This document shows positions 1 through 7,962 of a stretch of DNA of 64,000 nucleotides, in pieces. Positions within the stretch are counted from its first letter, which is position 1. Each line of letters starts with the position of its first letter. The translations under genes and the position numbers were made by a program. The notes under the pieces were generated by a model. It ran no database searches. It was not told the origin of the DNA and worked only from the letters and a program-made list of their open reading frames with translations. The stretch covers positions 124,001 to 188,000 of the forward strand of contig JAMPXB010000003.1 in the NCBI GenBank assembly GCA_023701435.1. Direction: 5' to 3'. This stretch comes from Bacteriovoracaceae bacterium (GTDB lineage: Bacteria > Bdellovibrionota > Bacteriovoracia > Bacteriovoracales > Bacteriovoracaceae).

Positions 1-483
1 AATATCCATAAAGAGATTACGGTTTTCCTTTGTTATGTAATGGAAAAGCCAATGTCCCATCATCAATCTTCACAGATTCAGGCAATGATTAAAATTTCTG
101 ATGAGTTGGAATCTGTTGCTGACTATATTGAAAGACTTGCTAACTACCGCGACCGTTTTAAGAGCAATGAAAAGCTTGAGGGCGAATCACGAACTGAATT
201 TTTCCAATTCATGGATGAAGTGTGGGAGTTCTTCCACCTTGTAGGCCAGGGACTTTTAAATGATCAAGAGTTGGACATCCCTAAGATTGAAGCTAAATCA
301 CACGAGTTGCAATTGTGGGCCGACAGCATGAGAGAGAAACACTTGGACCGAATTTCCAAAGGTACTTATCCTCCTGTGACCGCTCTTACTTATTCAGATA
401 TGGTAGTGGCCTTAAGAAAAATCCGCGCCCACTCATCGTTGATGGCCGGAGCCATTGAGAGTTTTCACGCGAAGTACGAATAA
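1..483 (+). CDS. Na+/phosphate cotransporter, C-terminal PhoU-like part (5' truncated)
   Basis: The reading frame is open from the first base, so this is the 3' end of a longer gene and not a gene starting at the ATG at 40 or 52. The visible 160 residues are helical and carry the SDELESVADYIERL signature of the PhoU-like cytoplasmic domain that ends Na/Pi-cotransporter II (NptA) proteins. A second helical repeat near the end (ALRKIRAHSSLMAGAIE) fits that fold. In that family the membrane domain that moves inorganic phosphate with sodium precedes this region and would lie upstream of the window. A free-standing PhoU protein is less likely, because the frame continues upstream without a start. 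A hairpin terminator follows the stop. Confidence 0.7.
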   Translation, partial: NIHKEITVFLCYVMEKPMSHHQSSQIQAMIKISDELESVADYIERLANYRDRFKSNEKLEGESRTEFFQFMDEVWEFFHLVGQGLLNDQELDIPKIEAKSHELQLWADSMREKHLDRISKGTYPPVTALTYSDMVVALRKIRAHSSLMAGAIESFHAKYE

Positions 484-492
484 TTTCTGTTT

Positions 493-530
493 TGACGCAT
501 ACTGTACAAGTAGTATGCGTCAGATCTTTT
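493..530 (+). terminator. Hairpin after the cotransporter gene
   Basis: Perfect 11-base arms at 493-503 (TGACGCATACT) and 512-522 (AGTATGCGTCA) enclose an 8-base loop. A short T-rich run follows, with TTTT at 527-530. It lies 10 bases after the stop codon, where an intrinsic terminator is expected. The U-tract is weak, so an operator for the next gene is an alternative. Confidence 0.55.
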
Positions 531-596
531 CCCTCCTCAATTCGGCCACCTTTTGGCATGATTAATCGACACTAAACATTCACAAGGATAGTTTTC

Positions 597-1655
597 ATGG
601 GATTGATTTTCTCTGCTAATGAGATTTTAGAAAGATCACGTGGTTTAACATTTGATGACGTGCTCCTAATGCCAAGACATTCTGAAATGAGCTCACGCCG
701 TTCCCCGTCTTTGGATTCTAAAGTAACAAAAAATTTCACCCTGAAAACGCCGATCATTTCGGCCAACATGGATACTGTGACTGAATACCAAATGGCGATA
801 AAAATGGCCGAACTTGGCGGCCTTGGGATCCTTCATCGTTTCATGTCTCCTGAAGAACAGGTGAGACAGGTCAAGCTGATGCGTGAAGCGATCAAACCTT
901 TGGGGCTTCCAGTGGCCGCAAGTATTGGTGTCAAAGAAGAAGGAATGAAGAGAGCAGAGATGCTGGCCGATGCTGGTGTTGATATTCTAACCATCGACAT
1001 TGCTCACGGTGACTCGGTGATGATGTTTGAAACTCTTGATTATGTTAAAAAGAAATTTCCTAAGATTGATGTGATTGCCGGCAATACCGCCACGCCAGAA
1101 GGTGTGAGAGGTTTGATTGAGCACGGGGCAGATGCTGTGAAAGTTGGTATTGGGCCGGGCTCAATGTGTACCACTCGAATCATTACTGGTTGTGGAGTAC
1201 CTCAATTAACTGCCGTGGCCATGTGTGTTCTGGAAGCCAATAAATACAATGTCCCGGTTATTGCTGATGGTGGTATTAAAACTTCCGGTGATATTATGAA
1301 GGCCTTTGCAGCTGGTGCTCATACGGTGATGCTAGGTTCAATGCTCTCTGGCTGCTTAGAAACTCCTGGTGAGATTGAAGGCGGTCGTAAGCGTTACCGT
1401 GGTATGGCCTCAAAAGATGCACAGGTCTCCTGGCGTGGAGAACTTCCCCAAGGCATGGCCGCTGAAGGTGAGGCCCGTTGGGTTAACTGTAAAGGATCAG
1501 TGGAAAATATTGTATACGAACTTGCAGGAGGAGTGCGCTCAGGTATGACTTACCTTAATGCCTTTACACTTGCAGACATCAACAAGAATGCCCGCTTCAT
1601 GGAAATGACGGCTTCTGGTATGATGGAATCTAAACCTCATGGATTAAACCTCTAG
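597..1655 (+). CDS. IMP dehydrogenase / GMP reductase family protein without CBS domains
   Basis: This is a (beta/alpha)8-barrel enzyme of purine nucleotide interconversion, cytosolic. The FDDVLLMPR motif near residues 19-27 and the catalytic loop GPGSMCTTR with Cys191 place it in the IMPDH/GMPR family. The 352-residue length leaves no room for the CBS pair that most IMP dehydrogenases (about 490 aa) carry near residue 90-200. That length and the [11 protein letters not shown] stretch after the Cys point to a GMP reductase (guaC-type). The later part ([35 protein letters not shown]) reads more like GuaB. Reaction direction cannot be settled by eye. An AAGGA ribosome site precedes the ATG. The stop is 6 bases before the PlsB-like gene, suggesting co-transcription. 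Confidence 0.8.
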   Translation: MGLIFSANEILERSRGLTFDDVLLMPRHSEMSSRRSPSLDSKVTKNFTLKTPIISANMDTVTEYQMAIKMAELGGLGILHRFMSPEEQVRQVKLMREAIKPLGLPVAASIGVKEEGMKRAEMLADAGVDILTIDIAHGDSVMMFETLDYVKKKFPKIDVIAGNTATPEGVRGLIEHGADAVKVGIGPGSMCTTRIITGCGVPQLTAVAMCVLEANKYNVPVIADGGIKTSGDIMKAFAAGAHTVMLGSMLSGCLETPGEIEGGRKRYRGMASKDAQVSWRGELPQGMAAEGEARWVNCKGSVENIVYELAGGVRSGMTYLNAFTLADINKNARFMEMTASGMMESKPHGLNL

Positions 1656-1661
1656 GATTAA

Positions 1662-3434
1662 ATGTTTTCAGAAAATGCACTTGATGTAGTTTTAACTTAT
1701 CCCAAGCTCGTTGAGCGTCTTCGCAACAAACCCGAAGATGCTCAAAAAATAAAAAAGCTATTTAAAGAAATCCATGGCGAGTTTTCCCCGACGCTTGTGA
1801 AGTCGGCAGCCGCCTTATTGGATGCTACTTTTTTAAAACTCTATGATGGAGTGAATTTAGAAGTGCCCCCCGGAATGGATTTCAAAAAGCTAAAAGAAGA
1901 CAACCATATTATTCTTGTTCCTAATCACCAGTCTCATGCTGATTACGTGGCCTTGACCTATAGTATGTTTAAGAATTTTGGTGTTCCTCTGAGAGTGGCC
2001 GCCGGGATAAATTTAAATGTATTTCCGCTGGGTCAGTTCTTCGGCAAAGCTGGAGCCTTTTTTATCCGTCGATCTTTCACTTCGGATCAACTCTATAAAC
2101 TGACGTTTGAAGGTTATATCTATTACCTTTTAAAAACAGGGCAGGTGGTAGAGTTTTTCTTTGAAGGTGGTCGTACCCGCACCGGAAAATTGCTTAAACC
2201 GAAGTACGGTCTTTTTCAGATGCTTCTGGAAGCCCATTCTCAGATTAAGGCCAAGCCGTTAATGTTCATACCGGTGTCACTGGCGCATGAGCACATACCG
2301 GAAGAAAAGGCTCACGCCCGAGAGCTGGGTGGAGGAAAAAAAGTCCCTGAAAAAGGGACTCAGCTCTTTAAACTTTTAAAGCTGGTCAATAAACGTCTGG
2401 GAACCATCCATATTCATTTCGGCGATCCAATTGTCATGAATGGCTATGAAGGGGACCTTAAAGAGGCCACTCAGAACCTGGCCTTTGCTAACTTTAAGGC
2501 GGTCGGGCGGGGTATGCCCATCACCCCAAGTTCTCTTCTGGCACTTCTTATGTTGGATGAGCCTTCAGGTGCTTTGACCTGGAAGCAGATTGAAGAGAGA
2601 GCGAATGATGTCATTGATTATTGCCGGGCCTTGCATATCCCTATGACTCCCAGCTTGAGTTGTGAGAGCTTCCGGGACTCACTTCGCTCAGCGCTTGATA
2701 TGTTCATTGGAAATAAAAAAATTGAAGTCCTGAAACGTGAAAAACTTAACCAGGTTTATTACGTCATCAAGAGCGAAAGAAGGGCAGAAGTTCTTTACCA
2801 TAAGAACATGATTCTTCATCATTTTCTGGTGCCTGGGATCATTAACTCGACTTGGTTTAACGTCTTTAATGGCTCGATTAAAGATGGCATGCAGTTGACT
2901 CGTTTTCTTATGAATAAGAGAAAAGAACTAAAATATGAGTTCTATCTTCCAAGCATGAAGGAAATGATTCATGAAGCTCTTAATATTATTTCCTATGCTT
3001 TAGGAAGAAGAGTGGAGTCGCTGGAAGAATGCATGAGGCTTTCCAGTCAGGATCTTTATCAAATTGCTACCAAAGTCAGACGATTTTCTACCGCACTTTC
3101 TTATCTCTATGAAGCCTACTATATTTCCTGCCTGGCAGTGAAATATCTGTCCCATGAGAATTTTACGCAAGAGCGCTTTATTCAGGTTTCTAAAGAACTT
3201 TTCACCCTTGAAATTGAGCATGGACGAGTGATCAAATATCCCGAGTCTTTTGCTGTTCCGATCATCAAGGATACGTTGATTTACCATCAGAACCATAAAA
3301 TTATTGAAAGAAATGAGGATCGCTCATTCCGCGTTGTGGATCAGGTAAAACTAGACGAAGCGATTGAGAAGTTTATCCGCGACCTCAACGATCAGGTCGC
3401 CATTAATCTTAAATTTAATAAGGCCCTGCCTTGA
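1662..3434 (+). CDS. plsB: Glycerol-3-phosphate 1-O-acyltransferase, PlsB-like
   Basis: This is a membrane-associated acyltransferase for the first step of phospholipid synthesis, placing an acyl chain on sn-1 of glycerol-3-phosphate. Acyltransferase motif I is the HX4D site NHQSHADY, with His89 and Asp94. The substrate motif FFEGGRTRTGKLL follows near residue 166. The region up to about residue 290 is the PlsB-type catalytic domain, and the C-terminal half is the helical PlsB extension. At 590 residues it is much shorter than E. coli PlsB (807), mostly by lacking the long N-terminal region. The ATG sits just after an AGGATT ribosome site. The stop overlaps the next gene by 4 bases. A dihydroxyacetone-phosphate acyltransferase role is a related possibility. 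Confidence 0.8.
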   Translation: MFSENALDVVLTYPKLVERLRNKPEDAQKIKKLFKEIHGEFSPTLVKSAAALLDATFLKLYDGVNLEVPPGMDFKKLKEDNHIILVPNHQSHADYVALTYSMFKNFGVPLRVAAGINLNVFPLGQFFGKAGAFFIRRSFTSDQLYKLTFEGYIYYLLKTGQVVEFFFEGGRTRTGKLLKPKYGLFQMLLEAHSQIKAKPLMFIPVSLAHEHIPEEKAHARELGGGKKVPEKGTQLFKLLKLVNKRLGTIHIHFGDPIVMNGYEGDLKEATQNLAFANFKAVGRGMPITPSSLLALLMLDEPSGALTWKQIEERANDVIDYCRALHIPMTPSLSCESFRDSLRSALDMFIGNKKIEVLKREKLNQVYYVIKSERRAEVLYHKNMILHHFLVPGIINSTWFNVFNGSIKDGMQLTRFLMNKRKELKYEFYLPSMKEMIHEALNIISYALGRRVESLEECMRLSSQDLYQIATKVRRFSTALSYLYEAYYISCLAVKYLSHENFTQERFIQVSKELFTLEIEHGRVIKYPESFAVPIIKDTLIYHQNHKIIERNEDRSFRVVDQVKLDEAIEKFIRDLNDQVAINLKFNKALP

Positions 3435-3874
3435 ACTCACTTATGGCCAATATGCGGTGGCTTTGCTTGCCATCAGAAAATTTAGGTAATGATTGGTTTG
3501 ATAAAAGTCGTCAGATTGATACTGTCCTGTCTGAATTAGGGATGGATTTGGCCGAAGAGTCTACTTTTTTGCTTTTTTCAAAACCCCCTTCAGATATCCT
3601 TGAAGGAAAGGGCCAATGTCTGATTGCTCGACCGGTCATTGGGCCTAAACAAAATGTTGACGCTCCCTTGGCCCTGGTTGACTGGAAAGCCGCTCCAGTA
3701 TGGCAAGAAACGCTTCAAGGTGATACTTTAGTAGAAATCCTGGAATGTGCTGAAGAGGTGAGATTAAAAGCTCAGAAAGGACAAAAGCCTTTTGCGAATG
3801 CTTTTAGTCTGCGCATTCGACGCTGGCTTAAGCCAGATCTTGAGATAACGGTCGACTCGTTCTTCCACGAATGA
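3431..3874 (+). CDS. Hypothetical protein coupled to plsB
   Basis: I do not recognise this 147-residue soluble protein. It has no signal peptide or membrane segment. The TTG start overlaps the plsB stop as TTGA and has AAGG 7 bases upstream; an in-frame ATG at 3443 is the alternative start. The start choice decides only four residues. The overlap implies translational coupling to plsB, so a role linked to lipid synthesis is possible but unproven. The C-terminal part (SLRIRRWLKPDLEITVDSF) is basic, then hydrophobic. Confidence 0.6.
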   Translation: MNSLMANMRWLCLPSENLGNDWFDKSRQIDTVLSELGMDLAEESTFLLFSKPPSDILEGKGQCLIARPVIGPKQNVDAPLALVDWKAAPVWQETLQGDTLVEILECAEEVRLKAQKGQKPFANAFSLRIRRWLKPDLEITVDSFFHE

Positions 3875-3878
3875 CGTC

Positions 3879-3907
3879 TTGTCATGTTATTCCAAGCGTT
3901 GTAATTT
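3879..3907 (+). promoter_or_regulatory. Candidate promoter for infC-rpmI-rplT
   Basis: TTGTCA at 3879-3884 and TAATTT at 3902-3907 are separated by exactly 17 bases. This is the only good sigma-70-like pair in the 80-base gap before infC. It would start the transcript about 40 bases upstream of the infC ribosome site. Confidence 0.4.
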
Positions 3908-3954
3908 TGGTTTATTTAATTTAAAGCCCCGAAAATTAGTTATGGAGGTGGGTT

Positions 3955-4482
3955 ATAAGCGAGAAAGTTCAAGAACCACGTGTAAATGAGAGAATCCGTG
4001 CACACGAGATCCGTCTTCTAGGAGACGATGGTAAGGCTTATGGAGTTGTTACTCTGGCCCAGGCACGTCTCATGGCCGACTCTGAGGGTTTGGACCTGAT
4101 CGAAATCTCTCCAAACGCTGTTCCACCAGTCGTAAAGATGATGGATTACGGGAAATACAAGTATCAAATTCAAAAGAAACTTGCTGAAGCCAAAAAAAAG
4201 CAAGTTGTGATTGAGATTAAAGAGATTAAGTTCCGCCCAAATATTGAAAAACACGATATGGCCGTAAAACTCAACCATATTGAAAAATTTCTTGATAATG
4301 GCGATAAAGTTAAGCTCTTGATGCAATTTCGTGGGAGAGAAATGGCCCATAAAGAGATTGGTCTGGCCAAGTTTGATGAAATTGTAAGACAAGTTCTCGA
4401 AAAGGGTGCCGTTATCGAAGCTCCATCTAAAATGATGGGGAATCGAGTAATTGCCATGGTTGCCCCTGGAAAGAAAAAATAG
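3955..4482 (+). CDS. infC: Translation initiation factor IF-3, apparent AUA start
   Basis: IF-3 binds the 30S subunit, checks the start codon and prevents premature 50S joining. Homology clearly extends upstream of the first ATG (4072): the codons from 3958 encode SEKVQEPRVNERIRAHEIRL, the classic IF-3 N-terminus. The frame is closed by TAG at 3937-3939 and has no ATG, GTG or TTG before 4072. A strong ribosome site GGAGG at 3944-3948 lies 6 bases before ATA at 3955, so AUA is the likely start, giving 175 residues, the usual IF-3 length. Rare starts (AUU, AUC) in infC are known to let IF-3 repress its own translation, and the same is inferred here. The gene begins the infC-rpmI-rplT cluster. 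Confidence 0.9.
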   Translation: MSEKVQEPRVNERIRAHEIRLLGDDGKAYGVVTLAQARLMADSEGLDLIEISPNAVPPVVKMMDYGKYKYQIQKKLAEAKKKQVVIEIKEIKFRPNIEKHDMAVKLNHIEKFLDNGDKVKLLMQFRGREMAHKEIGLAKFDEIVRQVLEKGAVIEAPSKMMGNRVIAMVAPGKKK

Positions 4483-4503
4483 TACAAAAACACTTTATCT
4501 TGT

Positions 4504-4521
4504 AGTTATCCCGTGATAACT
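4504..4521 (+). promoter_or_regulatory. Small hairpin between infC and rpmI
   Basis: AGTTATC (4504-4510) and GATAACT (4515-4521) form a perfect 7-base stem with a CCGT loop. There is no T-tract, so it is unlikely to terminate. It may be an RNA-processing or translational control element of the ribosomal protein operon. Confidence 0.3.
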
Positions 4522-4566
4522 TCATGCACTCTTTTAAGGGTCATTTACTAGTTTTAGGAGCGATAT

Positions 4567-4767
4567 ATGTCAAAAATGAAGACAAAGCGCGCGGCTGCCA
4601 AGCGTTTTAAAGTTACTGCCACTGGCAAAATTAAGTATAAGAAGGCTCACCTTCGTCACTTATTAGTTAATAAGTCGAAGAAAGCCAAGAAAGACAAAGG
4701 TACTCCAGGATATGTAAATCCTGCTGATTACCATAATGCAGCTTCTTGTATTCCTTATTTAGTGTAA
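4567..4767 (+). CDS. rpmI: 50S ribosomal protein L35
   Basis: This 66-residue, very basic protein has the L35 pattern: an N-terminal MKTKRAAAKRFKVTATGKIK block and a Lys-rich centre (NKSKKAKKDK). L35 sits in the large subunit near the peptidyl-transferase region. Its position between infC and rplT is the conserved bacterial arrangement. TTTAGGAGCG before the ATG supplies the ribosome site. The length is normal for the family. Confidence 0.95.
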   Translation: MSKMKTKRAAAKRFKVTATGKIKYKKAHLRHLLVNKSKKAKKDKGTPGYVNPADYHNAASCIPYLV

Positions 4768-4768
4768 T

Positions 4769-4816
4769 TTAACCCGCATTAGCGGATAACCATCGAGAGT
4801 AGTGAAGTAGGGTTAA
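4769..4816 (+). promoter_or_regulatory. Possible structured leader of rplT
   Basis: TTAACCC (4769-4775) and GGGTTAA (4810-4816) are complementary and frame a 34-base interval between rpmI and rplT. A run of eight C lies just before the AGAGGAG ribosome site. L20 represses its own operon through mRNA structure in E. coli and Bacillus. This dyad could play that part, but the pairing here was found only by eye. Confidence 0.35.
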
Positions 4817-4856
4817 GCGGAATAAATCCCCCCCCTATGAATGAAGAGGAGAAAGT

Positions 4857-5201
4857 ATGTCACGTGTAAAACGCGGTTTTAAAGCCCGCCAGAGAAGAAA
4901 CAAAGTTCTTAAACTAGCTAAAGGTTTTCACTTCGACCGTAGAACAAAGTACAAGCACGCATCTGAAACAGTTCGTCGCGCACTTCACTATGCTTTCATC
5001 GGCCGTCGTCTTCTTAAGAGAGATGTACGTAAACTCTGGATCGTTCGTATCAACGCTGGAGCTCGTATGCTCGGCACTTCTTACAGCCAGTTCATTTCTG
5101 GTCTTAAGAAAAAAGACATTACAATCAACAGAAAAATGCTTGCTGAGCTTGCAGTTCGTGATTTTAATGCCTTTAAAGCAATTTACGACGCTACTAAATA
5201 A
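4857..5201 (+). CDS. rplT: 50S ribosomal protein L20
   Basis: The 114-residue basic protein begins SRVKRGFKARQRRNKVLKLA, a textbook L20 N-terminus, followed by the globular RNA-binding half (LWIVRINAGAR, FISGLKKKDI). L20 is needed for early 50S assembly and is often the operon's autogenous repressor. It has an AGAGGAG ribosome site and is the last gene before a strong terminator. The pheS-pheT pair that often follows rplT is absent here. Confidence 0.96.
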   Translation: MSRVKRGFKARQRRNKVLKLAKGFHFDRRTKYKHASETVRRALHYAFIGRRLLKRDVRKLWIVRINAGARMLGTSYSQFISGLKKKDITINRKMLAELAVRDFNAFKAIYDATK

Positions 5202-5220
5202 GTAAAATTTGTTTAAATTA

Positions 5221-5262
5221 GCCCCAACTGTCGATAATCTCGGTGGTTGGGGCTTTTTTTTT
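5221..5262 (+). terminator. Intrinsic terminator of infC-rpmI-rplT
   Basis: GCCCCAAC (5221-5228) pairs with GTTGGGGC (5246-5253) and is followed by nine T (5254-5262). It begins 20 bases after the rplT stop. Confidence 0.9.
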
Positions 5263-5348
5263 GCTTGAACTAATCACTTTTACTGCTAACCTATTAATAA
5301 TTTGAAATTATTGGCGATAAGCTTTTGAAACTTCATGGGAGATCTTCA

Positions 5349-5774
5349 ATGAGCATGACTAAGGCAGACATAGTAGAGCGTATCTACAAGGAAGCAGGAT
5401 TTTCTAAAAAGGAAGCTGCAGAATTAGTAGATCTGGTCTTTAAAGTGATTAAAGACACTCTGGCAAAAGGTGAGAAGGTTAAGATTTCTGGATTCGGAAA
5501 TTTTAGCATTCGCGACAAAGCTACTCGAGTAGGTAGAAATCCTCAAACGGGAACTGCGATGAATATTAGTGCACGACGTGTGCTAACATTTAAACCATCA
5601 CAGATTTTGAAAGAAGATATCACTGAACGTTATTCTCATCGACTTGACGAGAGTGGAAAAGAAAACACCACTCTTCCTATCAAGGAAGCTAAGCCGCGTG
5701 CTCTGAGCTCATTCCTAAACAATGAGGATGACACGGTTTACGATGATGGGGACGATGACGACAATGACGAATAA
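5349..5774 (+). CDS. IHF/HU-family DNA-bending protein with acidic C-terminal tail
   Basis: Residues 1-90 form a standard HU/IHF fold: TKADIVERIYKEAGFSKKEA, then KISGFGNFSIRDK, then the DNA-inserting beta-arm RVGRNPQTG. The order rplT - this gene - merR matches the usual place of ihfA, so an IHF-alpha role is favoured. The ATG at 5349 has GGGAGAT 5 bases upstream and gives 141 residues; an upstream ATG at 5325 has no such site. About 45 residues beyond the usual end are extra. They finish in a nearly pure Asp/Glu run (DDGDDDDNDE), unusual for a DNA-binding protein, which may tune DNA affinity or contact basic partners. Confidence 0.85.
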   Translation: MSMTKADIVERIYKEAGFSKKEAAELVDLVFKVIKDTLAKGEKVKISGFGNFSIRDKATRVGRNPQTGTAMNISARRVLTFKPSQILKEDITERYSHRLDESGKENTTLPIKEAKPRALSSFLNNEDDTVYDDGDDDDNDE

Positions 5775-5798
5775 CTCATCAGTTGATACGCTCTTCTC

Positions 5799-6158
5799 AT
5801 GATTCCAAATAAGTCTAATTTTAAGTTTCAAGAGCTCACCCCGATTACTGGGGTGAAGCCTTACGTTATCAGATTTTGGGAAACTGAGTTTCCTGAAATT
5901 GATCCTATTAGTTCAGAAGGTGGACAAAAGATCTATTCGAGGTCTGATGTTGAGTCCATTCTGAAAATCAAAAAACTTTTATTTGAAGATAAGCTTTCAA
6001 TACAAGAAGCAAAGCAGAGAATGTCTACTGGTGAAGCTGAAATGTTGGAAGTGGAAGCTGATGCAGTTCCTGAGAAGAGCGCTGCTATAGATATGCGTCC
6101 CTTCATAGAAAAATCACTGCAAATTATTCAGGACATAAAGTTTAAACGAAATTGGTAG
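5799..6158 (+). CDS. MerR-family transcriptional regulator
   Basis: This 119-residue protein has an N-terminal winged-helix MerR domain (FQELTPITGVKPYVIRFWE, then GGQKIYSRSDVESILKIKKLL) and a short helical tail. It lacks cysteines or an effector domain that would name a ligand. It follows the IHF-like gene by 24 bases; an ihfA-merR pair of this type is common in deltaproteobacterial-grade genomes. Its last 17 bases overlap the convergent polyprenyl synthase gene. No clear ribosome site precedes the ATG, suggesting coupling to the upstream gene. Confidence 0.8.
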   Translation: MIPNKSNFKFQELTPITGVKPYVIRFWETEFPEIDPISSEGGQKIYSRSDVESILKIKKLLFEDKLSIQEAKQRMSTGEAEMLEVEADAVPEKSAAIDMRPFIEKSLQIIQDIKFKRNW

Positions 6159-7032
6159 TCCAGTTTTTGATGTTGGTTATGTCCTTGCCTATATTTTTCT
6201 CAATAGTCTGAATTTCATTAAGAAGAACTTCCTGGTTCTTCTTAAAGTAATCCTGAAGCATTCTTTCGGTGTGGTCCAGTCGATAATTAAAAAGAATAGA
6301 AGTCAGTCTTAAATGCGAAAGACGTAACTCATTTAACGCCGCTTCAGTATTTGAAATAAAAGGATTGATGTTTTTTTCGTGAGGAGAGACATCTGGTACT
6401 GCGAGTTCTGAAAGGTCGTCCAGGAGTTGGAAGCTCACGCCAATTTCTCTACCTAAGCGCATGAACTGCACTTTTTCTTTGAAGGTCTGTTTTTCAGCGA
6501 GAAGATAGGCACCCAGTGTGGCCAGTTGAATCAGTCTTCCCGTTTTTAATTCATGAATTCTTACCACTTCCTGGAAATTCATTTTTCCGTCGGCGAGCAA
6601 ATCTCTGAACTGACCTTCAATCAGGCCCTTGGCCCCAGTGGTCCAGCTCATAAGCTTTAAAATTTCGCGGAAGTTTTTATGGTCGATATTTGAAATTTCA
6701 TTAAAAGAAGCAATCAAGAGGGCGTCACCGGCCAGGATCGCCTTCCATTCGCCGTAATGAGCGTGTGTAGAGGCTTTGCCTCGTCTGATCAAATCATTGT
6801 CCATGGGCGGAAGATCATCATGAACGAGCGTATAAGCATGATGGAGCTCAATGGCCGAGGCCAGGTGCAAATGATTAGGGGAAACTTTTTTAGATAAATC
6901 GAGGGCAATTGCTTCAACCAGGCGAGGGCGAAAAAGTTTACCTGCCGGAAAAACAGCATAATCCATGACTTCTGTGAGTTCGGGGTGAAGTGATGATTTT
7001 TTTAAGGCTACATGAAGGGCTTCAGATAACAT
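6142..7032 (-). CDS. ispA: Polyprenyl (farnesyl/geranylgeranyl) diphosphate synthase
   Basis: It condenses isopentenyl diphosphate with allylic diphosphates to make C15-C20 isoprenoid precursors in the cytosol. The first aspartate-rich motif is HDDLPPMDNDLIRRG (Asp72-Asp78). The second is the shortened LLDDLSEL near residue 205, where the last Asp of DDxxD is Glu. The length (296) matches IspA. It is the last gene of the leftward secretion operon, 9 bases after gspN, with AGGAAG before its ATG. Chain length cannot be told with certainty. Confidence 0.85.
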   Translation of the reverse strand: MLSEALHVALKKSSLHPELTEVMDYAVFPAGKLFRPRLVEAIALDLSKKVSPNHLHLASAIELHHAYTLVHDDLPPMDNDLIRRGKASTHAHYGEWKAILAGDALLIASFNEISNIDHKNFREILKLMSWTTGAKGLIEGQFRDLLADGKMNFQEVVRIHELKTGRLIQLATLGAYLLAEKQTFKEKVQFMRLGREIGVSFQLLDDLSELAVPDVSPHEKNINPFISNTEAALNELRLSHLRLTSILFNYRLDHTERMLQDYFKKNQEVLLNEIQTIEKNIGKDITNIKNWTTNFV

Positions 7033-7041
7033 TTACGCTTC

Positions 7042-7962
7042 CTATGGTGCTGAAGGTTTTGGCGCCCCCAATGTACCACCTAAACGTATTTGATAAAAGC
7101 CGTCTTTTTGCGTGAATGATTGAAACATCATATCAATCAAAGGAAGAGATTCCTTGAAGTTTTCAGAAAAGGCTACTTCGCCGCTTAGGTTAAGCGGTGA
7201 GAAGGCGATGGCGTCTTGCTGCAAATCAATAGCGCCTTTGAAATTGGCCCTCATAGGAGATTCCTGATCACCAATGATGATCTTGTCCACGCTGATGCGA
7301 GGTGGATTTTCTGAGTTCGCCTCAATGTAAAGATCATTAAGCTTCATATTAGGCGTGGTGAATCCTTGAAGATTTTGCGATGGGAATTGCAGGTCTTTTG
7401 ATTGCGCCTTAAAGCTTAGTGACTTGATTGTATTTTGCTTACTCATTAGTAAGTTCAAATCAATGGTCATATTCCCGGCAATCTTGAATTTGCCGCCCAT
7501 AAGGGGTTCTAGTCGGCTCAGAACCAAAGATTGATCTTTAAGACGGAGCATCCGTTCTCCAAAACCCTGAACGACATAGAGGCTCAGGGGTTGGCCATTC
7601 ATCTCAGTATCAATTTTAAAAGGAAGGCCCAGGGGAGAGAAGTTAATGAGTTGGAAATTGATTGTAACAAAGCTAAATTTGAGAGGATCACCAGTCTGAC
7701 CCATGCAGGCCGCTGGAAGTACAAGATCTGAAACAATCACTTTTGGCATCAACCATTCAATTCTGATTTGATCAAAATCGGGATTACAAGCAGCGCCTTT
7801 AAAGTTTGATCTTAAGACCGTTTTGAGGGCATCCCCAATAGGGAAAAAATTTAGAAAGCCTGTTACGAATAAAAAGAGTGCTAGCAGGGCATAGACATAA
7901 ATCTTAGCCTTGCTTTTGTAGTTAATCTCATTCAGGGACTGAATTTCGCTTACAGTGGCCAT
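7042..7962 (-). CDS. gspN: Type II secretion system protein GspN
   Basis: The 306-residue protein has one N-terminal membrane helix (about residues 21-43) and a long beta-rich periplasmic part with AsmA-like repeats. The ending FYQIRLGGTLGAPKP is typical of deltaproteobacterial-type GspN. Its start overlaps the gspM stop by one base (TAATG). GspN is an accessory inner-membrane part of the secreton and is absent from many systems. Its presence at the end of a C-to-N series supports the call. Confidence 0.75.
   Translation of the reverse strand: MATVSEIQSLNEINYKSKAKIYVYALLALFLFVTGFLNFFPIGDALKTVLRSNFKGAACNPDFDQIRIEWLMPKVIVSDLVLPAACMGQTGDPLKFSFVTINFQLINFSPLGLPFKIDTEMNGQPLSLYVVQGFGERMLRLKDQSLVLSRLEPLMGGKFKIAGNMTIDLNLLMSKQNTIKSLSFKAQSKDLQFPSQNLQGFTTPNMKLNDLYIEANSENPPRISVDKIIIGDQESPMRANFKGAIDLQQDAIAFSPLNLSGEVAFSENFKESLPLIDMMFQSFTQKDGFYQIRLGGTLGAPKPSAP

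Noticed and set aside
4828-4835. A run of eight C before rplT
   Set aside because: It is a homopolymer near the ribosome site with no coding consequence; no evidence for phase variation.
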